Shown here: positions 1 to 7,827 of the stretch, piece by piece | Numbering within the stretch: position 1 is the first letter of the stretch | Layout of the letters: each line of letters opens with the position of its first letter | Assembly: GCA_022798855.1 (NCBI GenBank) | Contig: JAAWNI010000001.1 | Location: 1-48,493 of the forward strand | Direction: 5' to 3' | DNA length: 48,493 nt | Source: Lawsonibacter sp. | GTDB lineage: Bacteria; Bacillota; Clostridia; Oscillospirales; Oscillospiraceae | The notes under the pieces: model-generated | The model's input: only the letters and a program-made list of their open reading frames with translations | What the model was told of the DNA's origin: nothing | The model's database searches: none | Position numbers and translations under genes: made by a program

Positions 1-30
1 CTCTGCCGCCTCCGCTAGATTACGAATCTG

Positions 31-50
31 CCAGGTTAAATTTAGCCTGG
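31..50. repeat. 20-bp near-perfect palindrome downstream of asd
   Basis: The sequence reads CCAGGTTAAATTTAGCCTGG and is self-complementary except for one base pair. It lies in the 140-bp stretch beyond the asd stop codon, at the window edge. It has no T-run, so it is not an obvious terminator. It could be an operator or part of a repeat. I see no convincing gene in 1-140. Confidence 0.3.
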
Positions 51-140
51 AGCAGGCCTTTACCAGGATTCCAGTTGACAGAAATATTTTGTCCGGCAGG
101 CTTCTGCGCTGTGTCTGCCACTTGGTATATTGAATCCGCA

Positions 141-1238
141 TTATTTGTGGTCGATATACCCCTCGGCGCACAGCAGCTCGGCCAGCAGGACCCCACCGCC
201 GGCGGCGCCCCGGAGGGTGTTGTGGGACAGGCCCACAAACTTGTAATCGTACTGGCTGTCGGGGCGGAGGCGCCCGGCGGAGATGGCCATGCCGCCCTCC
301 AGCTCCCGCTCAGTGTGGGCCTGGGGCCGGTCGGGCTCCTCAAAGTAGTGGATGAACTGCTTGGGGGCGGAGGGGAGGCCCAGCTCCTGGGCCCGGCCCT
401 TGAAGTTCTTCCATATCTCCTTGATCTGCTCCTCAGTGGGTTTTTTGCCCTTCTGGAAGGTGACGAAGGCGGCGGCGGTGTGGCCGTCGGAAACGGGCAC
501 CCGCAGGCACTGGGCGGTGATGGCGGGGCCGTCGGCCTTGACGATCTTACCGCCCTCGATACGGCCCCACACCTTCAGGGGCTCCTGCTCACTCTTCTCC
601 TCCTCGCCGCCGATGTAGGGAATCAGGTTGTCGACCATCTCAGGCCAGCGCTCGAAGGTCTTGCCCGCCCCGGAGATGGCCTGATAGGTGCAGACCAGCA
701 CCTTCTCGATGTCATAGCCCGCCTGCATCAGGGGGGTGAGGAGGGGGGCATAGCTCTGGATGGAGCAGTTGGACTTGACGGCGATAAAGCCCCGCTTGGT
801 GCCCAGGCGCTTGCGCTGGGCGGGGATGATCTCAATGTGCTGGGGGTTCAGCTCGGGCACCACCATGGGCACGTCGTCGGTCCAGCGGTTGGCGGAGTTG
901 TTGGACACCACCGGGCACTCGGCCTTGGCGTACCGCTCCTCCAGAGCCTTGATCTCGTCCTTTTTCATGTCCACGGCGCAAAAGACGAAGTCCACCATGC
1001 CGGCAATCTTCTCCACGTCGGCCTGGGCGTCCATCACCACCAGGGACTTGGACTCCTGGGGGATGGGGGACTTCATGGCCCAGCGGCCGGCAACGGCCTC
1101 CTCGTAGGGCTTCCCGGCGGAGCGGGGGCTGGCCGCCAGGGCGGTGAGCTGGAACCAGGGGTGGTTTTCCATCAGGGTGACAAAACGCTGGCCAACCATG
1201 CCGGTGGCCCCGATAATGCCGACTTTGTACTTTTCCAT
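141..1238 (-). CDS. asd: Aspartate-semialdehyde dehydrogenase (archaeal/fungal-type family)
   Basis: This enzyme reduces aspartyl-4-phosphate to aspartate-4-semialdehyde with NADPH, the branch point to lysine/diaminopimelate, threonine and methionine. The 365-residue protein has the N-terminal nucleotide-binding loop GATGMVG (residues 10-16), the SNNSANR segment (about 112-118), the catalytic cysteine in SNCS (Cys158) and the RVPVSDGHT motif carrying the catalytic histidine. These motifs and the length fit the archaeal/eukaryotic-type ASADH family rather than the E. coli type. The ATG at 1238 is chosen over the in-frame TTG at 1247 because a GGAGGTT Shine-Dalgarno (1246-1252) stands about 7 bases before it. 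The gene stands alone on the minus strand. Its leader contains several inverted repeats, listed separately. Confidence 0.95.
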   Translation of the reverse strand: MEKYKVGIIGATGMVGQRFVTLMENHPWFQLTALAASPRSAGKPYEEAVAGRWAMKSPIPQESKSLVVMDAQADVEKIAGMVDFVFCAVDMKKDEIKALEERYAKAECPVVSNNSANRWTDDVPMVVPELNPQHIEIIPAQRKRLGTKRGFIAVKSNCSIQSYAPLLTPLMQAGYDIEKVLVCTYQAISGAGKTFERWPEMVDNLIPYIGGEEEKSEQEPLKVWGRIEGGKIVKADGPAITAQCLRVPVSDGHTAAAFVTFQKGKKPTEEQIKEIWKNFKGRAQELGLPSAPKQFIHYFEEPDRPQAHTERELEGGMAISAGRLRPDSQYDYKFVGLSHNTLRGAAGGGVLLAELLCAEGYIDHK

Positions 1239-1259
1239 GCCAAACAACCTCCATATAAT

Positions 1260-1320
1260 TCCAGCCTATTCTATGCTTTCACCAAAAAAACGTTGCCTTG
1301 GAGGGCAAAAACAGGCTGGA
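1260..1320 (-). promoter_or_regulatory. Folded leader immediately upstream of asd
   Basis: An 8-bp perfect inverted repeat, TCCAGCCT (1260-1267) and AGGCTGGA (1313-1320), encloses a smaller hairpin TTGCC/GGCAA (about 1292-1308). On the minus strand that hairpin is followed by a run of seven T (1284-1290). The outer stem closes only a few bases before the asd Shine-Dalgarno. This arrangement suggests a structured 5' leader with a terminator-like element. I do not recognise a known riboswitch class (a lysine riboswitch would be much longer). Confidence 0.4.
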
Positions 1321-1322
1321 TG

Positions 1323-1361
1323 AAAAAAATAAATCAGCGGCTTTTCAAGCGGCTGATTTTG
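1323..1361 (-). terminator. Intrinsic terminator-like hairpin (minus direction)
   Basis: The arms AAATCAGC (1331-1338) and GCTGATTT (1352-1359) pair, with an inner CTT/AAG extension. On the minus strand the hairpin is followed by ATTTTTTT. No minus-strand gene lies upstream of it, so it may terminate a short leader RNA ahead of asd or block antisense transcription from the SpoIID-like gene side. Confidence 0.5.
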
Positions 1362-1370
1362 TACTATAAT
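1342..1370 (+). promoter_or_regulatory. Possible promoter for the SpoIID-like gene
   Basis: A perfect TATAAT (1365-1370) lies 17 bp downstream of a weak -35-like TTTTCA (1342-1347). A GGAGGGC/GCCCTCC inverted repeat (1376-1412), with an inner TTTGC/GCAAA stem, follows just after the expected start site and would fold in the leader of the gene starting at 1492. Confidence 0.4.
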
Positions 1371-1491
1371 GTCGGGGAGGGCAATTTGCTTGCGCAAAGC
1401 CGCAGCCCTCCATAATGAAACTATCCTACCACGGGAGCGCCCCCGTTGTCAATAGAAAACGCCCCTTGAAACCAGAGAAATGGAGTACATT

Positions 1492-3282
1492 ATGAGAAAA
1501 AGATTTATGCAGCTTGCCGCCGCCCTTCTGGCCGTCTGTCTGACAGCCCCCTCCGCGGGCGCCGTTACCACCAACCGGGACGGCGAGGCCATAATCCGGG
1601 TGGGGCTGGCCTCCTCCAGCACGCACGTCCCCACCGGGGAGCTGGAAGCGGCCCACCTGGAGAACAACGACGGCTATGGAGCGGGATACCGTTTCGGATA
1701 TTATGACGAAAACCGGAATTTTGTGGAGCTGGCCCGCACCGACTCCTCTACCACAAAGGTGGCGGTGCTGAAAACGGAGAACCTGTACTATGGCTACTCC
1801 TCCGAGCTGGGGAAGAACACCTACTCCGCTTCTGTCTCCAGCGGCATTCTGGTGGGCTGCGTCCACATTCAGCTGCCCGGCAGCTACGGCTCCTATCAGG
1901 AAGCGGCCGCGGCGGCGGCCGGCTATGAGGGGGGCTTTGTGGCCTGGATCAACGGCCAGTACCAGGTCCGGGTGGGGGCCTACGGCACAGGGGCCGACGC
2001 CCGGGCGGCCCAGAGCGCCCTGGGGGGGATCGGCACCGTGGTGGGTACCAGCGCATACGGCATGAGCGTGGTGGCCACCGGGACCAACCGGGTCCTGTTC
2101 CAGTACGACATGGGGGAGAACAGCCGGCTGGGCATCCAGCCCGACGTCACCGGAGCCCAAGAGGCACAGACCTGGTTCTCAGGCTTTAAATACCGGGGGG
2201 GCTTCCAGTACCACCGGCGCACCGGGGGCAACCTCACGGTGGTCAATATGGTGGAGCTGGAGGACTATGTCAACGGCGTCATCTGCTATGAGATGGGCCG
2301 GGAGTGGCCCCTGGAGGCCCTGAAAACCCAGGCGGTGTGCGCCCGCACCTATGTGCTGAAAAACCTCAACAAGCACAGCAGCTATGGCTTTGACATCTGC
2401 ACCACCTCCAGCTGCCAGGTCTACCACGGCATGGGGAGCTTGAAGGCCGACTATGGCCCCAGCCAGGCCAGCATGAAGGCGGTGGACCAGACCGCCGGCC
2501 TTGTGGCCGCGTACCGGGGCAATTTGGCGGAAATGTTCTATTCCTCCAGCTTTGGCGGGGCCAGCGAGGACGCCCACAACATCTGGGGGACCGACACCAC
2601 CAACACCCACCCGTATCTGTGCGGGGTGGTGGACCCCTATGAAGCCGATTTGGACGAGTACAATTCTTTCTCCCCCTGGACGGTGAGCTACACCTCCGCC
2701 CAGCTGGCCCAGCGGCTCCAGAGCTACGGCCGCGGGGAGGGCAGCTCCATCGACCGCCTGGAGCTGACTTACTCCAGCCTGGGCAATGTGATCAAGGTGG
2801 TGGTCTGGTGGAACAACGGCAAGAGCAGCACCATCAAGGCCAGCGATATTCGCAGCTGCTTCGGCCTTAACGCCATCCGCTTTACCGTCAATGGAGCGGG
2901 AACCAGCGGCCCCACCCCCACCATGCCGTCCGGAGGCGGTGACGTCTACATCAACGGGGCAGAGGGCGGACTGGATGGGAAATATACCATCTCCGGCACC
3001 GGGGCGGTGTCCACGGTGGGGGAGAAGCCCTATGTCATTACCGGGACAGGCTCCGTTTCCGCACTGGAGGGCAAAGAAAATACTGGGAGCGGCGGTTTCA
3101 CGTCCCAGCCGGGGCAGGGAGTGGTCACCGTCTCAGGCGGGAGCTACACCTTCAACGGCAGCGGCTGGGGCCACCAGGTGGGCATGAGCCAGTACGGCGC
3201 CAACGCCATGGCCCGCCGGGGCTTCACCTTTGACCAGATCGTCGCCTTCTATTTCCCGGGCGTTCAAGTCGCCCACTATTAA
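1492..3282 (+). CDS. SpoIID/LytB-domain protein with SPOR-like region
   Basis: This is a secreted 596-residue protein. Residues 1-24 form a signal peptide (basic MRKR start, then a Leu/Ala-rich core). Residues about 120-195 resemble a SPOR-type peptidoglycan-binding domain. From about 230 comes the SpoIID domain, with ELEDYVNGV, the EMGREWPLEALKTQAVCART block and SSSFGG. The C-terminal SGWGHQVGMSQYGA motif is also typical of this family. SpoIID-family proteins are lytic transglycosylases that cleave denuded glycan strands, in spore formers during engulfment. The long Gly/Ser linker (about 475-555) before the last motif is unusual. ATG 1492 is chosen over ATG 1480 because GGAG at 1482-1485 serves as its ribosome site and the signal peptide then starts cleanly. 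The role as a sporulation or cell-wall hydrolase is inferred. Confidence 0.88.
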   Translation: MRKRFMQLAAALLAVCLTAPSAGAVTTNRDGEAIIRVGLASSSTHVPTGELEAAHLENNDGYGAGYRFGYYDENRNFVELARTDSSTTKVAVLKTENLYYGYSSELGKNTYSASVSSGILVGCVHIQLPGSYGSYQEAAAAAAGYEGGFVAWINGQYQVRVGAYGTGADARAAQSALGGIGTVVGTSAYGMSVVATGTNRVLFQYDMGENSRLGIQPDVTGAQEAQTWFSGFKYRGGFQYHRRTGGNLTVVNMVELEDYVNGVICYEMGREWPLEALKTQAVCARTYVLKNLNKHSSYGFDICTTSSCQVYHGMGSLKADYGPSQASMKAVDQTAGLVAAYRGNLAEMFYSSSFGGASEDAHNIWGTDTTNTHPYLCGVVDPYEADLDEYNSFSPWTVSYTSAQLAQRLQSYGRGEGSSIDRLELTYSSLGNVIKVVVWWNNGKSSTIKASDIRSCFGLNAIRFTVNGAGTSGPTPTMPSGGGDVYINGAEGGLDGKYTISGTGAVSTVGEKPYVITGTGSVSALEGKENTGSGGFTSQPGQGVVTVSGGSYTFNGSGWGHQVGMSQYGANAMARRGFTFDQIVAFYFPGVQVAHY

Positions 3283-3336
3283 ACCAATTCCCTGTCCGCC
3301 TGGCGGGAGGACAGGCTTACAGTGAGGTTGTACACA

Positions 3337-4380
3337 TTGAAAACTTCTGACTTTGATTTTCAGCTCCCGGAGGAGCTTATCGCCCAGACCCCTCTGGAGC
3401 GGCGGGACTCCTCCCGCCTGCTGACGCTGGATAAAAACACGGGCGCTGTGGGCCACCAGCATTTTTATGACCTGCCCCGGTTTTTGCGGCTGGGGGACTG
3501 CCTGGTGCTCAACGACTCCCGGGTGCTTCCCGCCCGGCTCATTGGCCACCGCCCCACCGGGGGAGCCTGTGAAGTACTTCTCCTTGCCGACAGGGGAGGG
3601 GACCTGTGGGAGTGCCTGGTCCGCCCCGGGCGGAAGCTGAAACCGGGGGCTCAGGTTCTCTTCGGGGACGGACAGCTCACCGCCACCGTGGAGGCGGAGC
3701 TGAACGACGGCAAACGGGCCGTCCGGTTCCACTATCAGGGGATTTTTCTGGAGATTTTGGAGCGGCTGGGCCGTATGCCCCTTCCGCCGTACATCAAGGC
3801 GGAGCTCCAGGATCAGGAGCGGTATCAGACGGTATATTCCAAGGTGGTGGGCTCCGCCGCCGCACCCACCGCAGGGCTCCATTTCACCCCCGAGCTGTTG
3901 GAGCAGGTGCGGGAAATGGGTGTAAAGGTTTGCTACGTTACACTCCATGTGGGGCTGGGCACCTTCCGCCCTGTCAAGGCGGAGGAGATTACGGACCACG
4001 AGATGCATTCTGAGTTCTGTATGATTTCCCGGGAAACCGCCGGCGTCATCAACGAGACGAAAAAGAACGGGGGCCGGATCATCTGCGTAGGCACCACCTC
4101 CTGCCGCACGGTGGAGAGCTTCGCGGCGGAGGACGGGACCATGTTGGAGCGCTCCGGCTGGACCAATATCTTCATCTATCCGGGGTACAAATTCAAGGTG
4201 CTGGACGCCCTCATCACCAATTTCCACCTGCCCCAGTCCACCCTCATCATGCTGGTGTCCGCCCTGGCCGGACGGGAGAGCATCCTGGCCGCCTATGAGA
4301 CGGCAGTGCGGGAGCGCTACCGCTTCTTTTCCTTCGGCGACGCCATGATGATAGCCGATTTTCAAGAAGGGAGTCTTTAA
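3337..4380 (+). CDS. queA: S-adenosylmethionine:tRNA ribosyltransferase-isomerase (QueA)
   Basis: QueA transfers and isomerises the ribosyl part of SAM onto preQ1 at tRNA position 34, giving epoxyqueuosine. The 347-residue product begins with the family signature KTSDFDFQLPEELIAQ and contains the LVLNDSRVLPARL block, APTAGLHFT, HVGLGTFRPV and the C-terminal LITNFHLPQSTL/MLVSALAG segment. An upstream GTG at 3322 is in frame. GTGAGG at 3322-3327 is instead well placed as the Shine-Dalgarno for a TTG start at 3337, which aligns with the conserved N terminus. tgt, acting in the same queuosine pathway, lies 1.3 kb downstream, separated by unrelated cargo genes. Confidence 0.95.
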   Translation: MKTSDFDFQLPEELIAQTPLERRDSSRLLTLDKNTGAVGHQHFYDLPRFLRLGDCLVLNDSRVLPARLIGHRPTGGACEVLLLADRGGDLWECLVRPGRKLKPGAQVLFGDGQLTATVEAELNDGKRAVRFHYQGIFLEILERLGRMPLPPYIKAELQDQERYQTVYSKVVGSAAAPTAGLHFTPELLEQVREMGVKVCYVTLHVGLGTFRPVKAEEITDHEMHSEFCMISRETAGVINETKKNGGRIICVGTTSCRTVESFAAEDGTMLERSGWTNIFIYPGYKFKVLDALITNFHLPQSTLIMLVSALAGRESILAAYETAVRERYRFFSFGDAMMIADFQEGSL

Positions 4381-4524
4381 ATGGAATTGACTAAGCTGCC
4401 CAACATCGGCCCGGAGCTGGCCCGGCTGCTGAACCAGGTGGATATCCGGGACTCGGAGGAGCCGAAGGAGCTGGGGGCGGAGACGGCCTGCCGAAGTAAT
4501 AAAGGAGCTTTGGAGGTTCAATGA
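4381..4524 (+). pseudogene. Remnant of a TfoX C-terminal domain
   Basis: This 47-codon reading frame starts one base after the queA stop, with an AAGGGAG ribosome site inside the queA end. It encodes LTKLPNIGPELARLL, then VDIRDSEEPKELGAETA, which matches the opening of the TfoX C-terminal helix-hairpin-helix domain (LPNIGPxLAxxL ... ELGAxEA). The rest of the roughly 80-residue domain is missing, and the frame runs into unrelated sequence. Its TGA overlaps the ATG of the next gene (ATGA). I read this as a deletion scar left when the downstream cargo arrived. It might still be translated as a short peptide coupled to the next gene. Confidence 0.55.
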
Positions 4525-5042
4525 AATATTATTATTTGGGACATCTTTTGGAGAAGTATTACGATGACTGCCAGAGGGGTGTTTTAAGAAACAGATGGGA
4601 TGACCACCTGGCTTTGTGGGCTCTGGATATGCTGGAGGCGGACTACAGCAGCCCGGCTCTGCTGGAGGCGGCCGGCGGCTTTAACTGGGAGCGGACTCAC
4701 GACCTGTTTGAGGCTATCCTGACCGAACTCCATATTGCGGACGATCCCTCTGTCATAGACGACGACTTTATTGATGGCATTTTTATCGAGGAATACAAAC
4801 GGGGAGCCATCGCAAGCGGATGCGAGCTTTTATTCCACAGAAATCATCTGCGCGAGAAAATCAAATTTCCATATCGAGTTCGTTTCGGGAAGTATTACCC
4901 GGATGGCGTTGAAAAACGGTTTAAGTTGGGCTGGATTACAGATGAATATTCTGACCGGACACGATATATTTGCCTTATGCATACGGAGGAGCTGGAGCGA
5001 TTTGTAACTGGCTTTTTGCGGGAAGCGGGTATTATAAGGTAA
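4521..5042 (+). CDS. Hypothetical protein, 173 residues
   Basis: I do not recognise this family. The protein is soluble, acidic and rich in Tyr, Trp, Asp and Glu (it begins MKYYYLGHLLEKYYDD), with no signal peptide or membrane segment. That composition resembles the small immunity-like proteins scattered elsewhere in this window. Its start ATG overlaps the stop of the TfoX-C remnant by four bases, so translation may be coupled. Base composition is lower in GC than queA and tgt on either side, which suggests acquisition. The start is supported by GGAG about 8 bases upstream. Confidence 0.7.
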   Translation: MKYYYLGHLLEKYYDDCQRGVLRNRWDDHLALWALDMLEADYSSPALLEAAGGFNWERTHDLFEAILTELHIADDPSVIDDDFIDGIFIEEYKRGAIASGCELLFHRNHLREKIKFPYRVRFGKYYPDGVEKRFKLGWITDEYSDRTRYICLMHTEELERFVTGFLREAGIIR

Positions 5043-5071
5043 AAAGGAACTTTCATGTAAGAGGTGATCCG

Positions 5072-5515
5072 ATGAATGTGGAGCAGGTCACAGAGGATAA
5101 AAAGCGGTATTTGCCCCTTCTGCTGCTGGCGGACGAACAGGAGAACATGATTGACCGCTATCTGGATCGGGGTGCCATGTTTGTCCTCGACGACGGCGGC
5201 GTCAAAGGGGAATGCGTGGTCACAGACGAGGGAAACGGCATTCTGGAGCTCAAAAGCTTGGCCGTTTCGCCCGACTGTCAGCGAAAAGGGTACGGAAAAG
5301 CGCTGGTCAACTATGTCGCGGCACGATATCAGGGGCAATATTCAATCCTACAGGTCGGGACGGGGGACAGCCCTTTGACGGTCCCATTCTACGAAAAATG
5401 CGGATTTGTCCGCTCCCACCGGGTGGAGGATTTTTTTGTGGATCACTATGACCACCCGATTTTTGAGGGTGGAATACAGCTCAAAGATATGATATATTTG
5501 CGAAAAGCGCTGTAG
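5072..5515 (+). CDS. GNAT-family N-acetyltransferase
   Basis: The 147-residue protein carries a GNAT fold. The acetyl-CoA-binding motif A is SLAVSPDCQRKGYGKAL (about residues 63-79), and the FYEKCGFVRSHR segment corresponds to motif B near the C terminus. Similar proteins acetylate small molecules or protein amino groups; the substrate cannot be read from the sequence. ATG 5072 is chosen because AGAGGTGATC precedes it at the right distance, while the longer frame starting at 4970 has no ribosome site and overlaps the preceding gene. It sits in the cargo block between queA and tgt. Confidence 0.85.
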   Translation: MNVEQVTEDKKRYLPLLLLADEQENMIDRYLDRGAMFVLDDGGVKGECVVTDEGNGILELKSLAVSPDCQRKGYGKALVNYVAARYQGQYSILQVGTGDSPLTVPFYEKCGFVRSHRVEDFFVDHYDHPIFEGGIQLKDMIYLRKAL

Positions 5516-5711
5516 GTGGAGTCGGCATAAAACGGGAATTAGAAATCGCGAGGTGCGGACATGGGTAAAGGGGAGACGTTCCGCTGGTGAAGAGACACCC
5601 CAATATCTCTAAAACCTTTGGGACTTGTTTTATCTGCTTCGCGCTTCTATGGCTGGCTTTGGTTTTGTTCGCGATATACTGTTAAACAGAAACAATAAAA
5701 GGAGTTTTTGC
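5516..5711. other. Intergenic region before tgt
   Basis: This is a 196-bp stretch without a convincing gene. It has a TATACT (5675-5680) that could be a -10 element for tgt, but no good -35 at 16-18 bp. I see no strong hairpin. Confidence 0.3.
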
Positions 5712-6851
5712 GTGTTTAAAGTACTGAAACAAGAGGGGAGGGCCCGGCGGGGGGCCTTCACCTGCGCCCACGGGGTGGTCCAGACCCCGGTGTTTATGAA
5801 TGTGGGCACCCAGGGGGCTATCAAAGGGGCGGTGTCCGCCCACGATTTGAAGGAGATTGGCTGTCAGGTGGAGCTGTCCAACACCTACCACCTCCACCTG
5901 CGCCCCGGGGACGGGGTAGTCCGCCAGATGGGCGGGCTCCACAAATTTATGGACTGGGACGGCCCCATGCTCACCGACAGCGGGGGCTTTCAGGTCTTCT
6001 CCCTGTCCGGCCTGCGGAAAATCACCGAGGAGGGGGTCACCTTCGCCTCCCACATCGACGGCCGGCGCATCTTTATGGGCCCGGAGGAGTCCATGCGCAT
6101 CCAGTCCAACCTGGGCAGCGACATCGCCATGGCCTTTGACGAGTGTGTGGAGAACCCGGCCCCCTACGAGTATGTAAAGTCCTCCTGCGAGCGGACGGCC
6201 CGGTGGCTGGGGCGCTGTGTTACAGAGCATGACAAGCTGAACAGCTTGTCAGGCACGGTGAACCCCCAGCAGCAGCTGTTCGGCATCAACCAGGGAGGGA
6301 CCTACGCCGACCTCCGAGTCTGGCACATGGAGGAGATCGCCAAGCTGAACTGCGACGGCTACGCCATCGGCGGCCTGGCGGTGGGGGAGCCCACCCAGGT
6401 GATGTACGACATCATTGACGCGGTGGAGCCCCACATGCCAGCGGACAAGCCCCGGTATCTCATGGGGGTGGGTACCCCCTCCAACATCATCGAGGGGGTG
6501 GCCCGGGGGGTCGACTTCTTCGACTGCGTCATGCCCGCCCGAAACGCCCGCCACGGCAAGCTGTACACCTGGAATGGGACCATCAACATCAAAAATGAGA
6601 AGTATAAGCTGGACGAGCGGCCCATTGACCCCCTGTGTACCTGTCCCGCCTGCCGGTCCTTCTCCCGGGCCTACCTGCGCCACCTGCTGACAGCGGGGGA
6701 AATGCTGGCTATGCGGCTGGCGGTGCTCCACAACCTGCACTTTTACAACGAGCTGATGGCCCGTATCCGGGAGGCTCTGGACAGCGGAACCTTCGCGGAC
6801 TTCCGGGCCCAATATTCCGGCCTGCTGGACCGGCCCGCCCCGCAAAATTGA
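5712..6851 (+). CDS. tgt: Queuine/preQ1 tRNA-ribosyltransferase (TGT)
   Basis: TGT exchanges guanine-34 in GUN-anticodon tRNAs for preQ1, the step before QueA. The 379-residue protein matches the bacterial family throughout. LTDSGGFQVFSL holds the catalytic Asp89. GVDFFDCVMPAR holds the nucleophile Asp271. The zinc site is CTCPAC (Cys309, 311, 314) plus a His in LHNLHFY. The preQ1-binding GGLAVGEP loop is present. The GTG at 5712 has GGAG at 5701-5704. Upstream in-frame starts lack a ribosome site and would add residues not seen in the family. yajC follows 120 bp downstream under its own promoter. Confidence 0.96.
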   Translation: MFKVLKQEGRARRGAFTCAHGVVQTPVFMNVGTQGAIKGAVSAHDLKEIGCQVELSNTYHLHLRPGDGVVRQMGGLHKFMDWDGPMLTDSGGFQVFSLSGLRKITEEGVTFASHIDGRRIFMGPEESMRIQSNLGSDIAMAFDECVENPAPYEYVKSSCERTARWLGRCVTEHDKLNSLSGTVNPQQQLFGINQGGTYADLRVWHMEEIAKLNCDGYAIGGLAVGEPTQVMYDIIDAVEPHMPADKPRYLMGVGTPSNIIEGVARGVDFFDCVMPARNARHGKLYTWNGTINIKNEKYKLDERPIDPLCTCPACRSFSRAYLRHLLTAGEMLAMRLAVLHNLHFYNELMARIREALDSGTFADFRAQYSGLLDRPAPQN

Positions 6852-6877
6852 TTTCCTCGAAAATTTGACAAAAGGGC

Positions 6878-6906
6878 TTGTCAACTTGGGAAATATCCGC
6901 TATAAT
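6878..6906 (+). promoter_or_regulatory. Sigma-A-type promoter for yajC
   Basis: TTGTCA (6878-6883), a 17-bp spacer and TATAAT (6901-6906) make a near-consensus promoter 65 bp before yajC. The -35 overlaps an inverted repeat TTGACA (6865-6870) / TGTCAA (6879-6884), which could be an operator. Confidence 0.75.
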
Positions 6907-6971
6907 ACTTTCTACTGCGTCAAATAGAGATTCTGTTGACAGAGTGATTTTAAACGTTGGAGGAAAGATTT

Positions 6972-7253
6972 ATGGGTGACCCTAGTTTTATCATTTTAAT
7001 GGTAGCGATGTTCGCTATGATGTACTTCTTCATGATCCGCCCGGAGAACAAGCGGAAGAAGGAAGCCCAGAACCTTCGGGATTCCCTGAAGGTGGGGGAC
7101 GTCATCACCACCATCGGCGGCATCGTGGGCACCATCTGCAAGGTGGATGAGAGCACCATCGTCATCGAGACGGGCGCCGACCGGGTGCGCGTCGAGTTTA
7201 CCAAGTGGGCCGTGTCCACCAAAAACGTGGCCCCTGAGCAGCCCGCGAATTAA
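6972..7253 (+). CDS. yajC: Preprotein translocase subunit YajC
   Basis: YajC is a small single-span membrane protein that accompanies SecDF/SecYEG. The 93-residue product has one transmembrane helix (about residues 5-22), then the signature FFMIRPENKRKKE and a cytoplasmic domain with LKVGDVITTIGGIVGTI and the end of the conserved beta-barrel. ATG 6972 follows GGAGGAAAG; the upstream TTG at 6957 overlaps that site. The gene order tgt-yajC-TIGR04086-SCIFF is commonly conserved in Clostridia. secDF is not in the window. Confidence 0.95.
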   Translation: MGDPSFIILMVAMFAMMYFFMIRPENKRKKEAQNLRDSLKVGDVITTIGGIVGTICKVDESTIVIETGADRVRVEFTKWAVSTKNVAPEQPAN

Positions 7254-7271
7254 AAACAGGCATGTCTTCCG

Positions 7272-7315
7272 CCCTCCCCGCATAGGTTTTACCAAACCAT
7301 GGGGGAGGGTGTTTT
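7272..7315 (+). terminator. Terminator-like hairpin whose 3' arm is the next gene's ribosome site
   Basis: CCCTCCCC (7272-7279) pairs with GGGGAGGG (7302-7309). The stem continues through CAT/ATG and GGTTT/AAACC, closing on a TACC loop, with two small bulges. TGTTTTT follows. The GGGGAGGG arm is also the Shine-Dalgarno for the ATG at 7317, so folding would both stop transcription and hide the ribosome site. Confidence 0.6.
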
Positions 7316-7316
7316 T

Positions 7317-7739
7317 ATGAAGAAGAAGGAGCGGCGTCCGGAGGAGCCGGGCAGCCAGTGGATCAGCGCTATGTGTGAGGTGCTGAAAGGGGGCGTACTG
7401 GCCGGAGTAACCGCAATCCTGACCCTGCTGGCCTGCGCGGTGCTGGTTTCCGTCGGAGTCCTGCCCGTGGGCGGGATGTATGGGGCGGTGCTGGCTGTCT
7501 GTGTTCTGGGCGCTCTGACAGGCGGGATCTTTGCCGTCCGAAAGGTGGGAAGCTGGCCGCTGCCGGCGGGGCTGGGGGTAGGCCTGGTGCTGTTTCTGCT
7601 GCTGCTGACGGCGGGGCTTATCGCCTATGAAAACGCGGGGCTGTCCAACGGCGGGGCGGGCATCCTGTGCGCCTGCCTGTGCGGCGGAGCCATCCCCGGA
7701 CTGCTGGCGAGAAAACCCAAGAAAAAAAGAAAAAGATGA
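7317..7739 (+). CDS. TIGR04086 family membrane protein
   Basis: The 140-residue protein has four predicted transmembrane segments (about residues 24-46, 52-75, 80-103 and 107-126) between basic ends (KKKERR at the N terminus, KPKKKRKR at the C terminus). Size, topology and the position between yajC and the SCIFF peptide gene match TIGR04086, a Firmicutes family of unknown function. The ATG at 7317 is preferred over 7299 because GGGGAGGG at 7302-7309 is its ribosome site. That site is buried in a terminator-like hairpin. A role linked to SCIFF is possible but not shown. Confidence 0.8.
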   Translation: MKKKERRPEEPGSQWISAMCEVLKGGVLAGVTAILTLLACAVLVSVGVLPVGGMYGAVLAVCVLGALTGGIFAVRKVGSWPLPAGLGVGLVLFLLLLTAGLIAYENAGLSNGGAGILCACLCGGAIPGLLARKPKKKRKR

Positions 7740-7768
7740 TTGAAATTCCTGAAATCATATGCTATAAT
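7740..7768 (+). promoter_or_regulatory. Sigma-A-type promoter for the SCIFF peptide gene
   Basis: TTGAAA (7740-7745), a 17-bp spacer and TATAAT (7763-7768) lie directly after the TIGR04086 stop codon and about 60 bp before the SCIFF start. Confidence 0.75.
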
Positions 7769-7827
7769 GCTTTCATTATGGCAGAAAGTACATTGCCGTA
7801 AGCAATCTAGTATAGGAGGGGATACCA

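Noticed and set aside
1..140. A further gene at the left edge
   Set aside because: Frames here are short and without a ribosome site or motif. Only a short palindrome is visible.
75..1415. 446-codon plus-strand frame opposite asd
   Set aside because: It is antisense to a clear asd gene, with Gly/Leu/His-rich low-complexity translation typical of high-GC shadow frames and no ribosome site.
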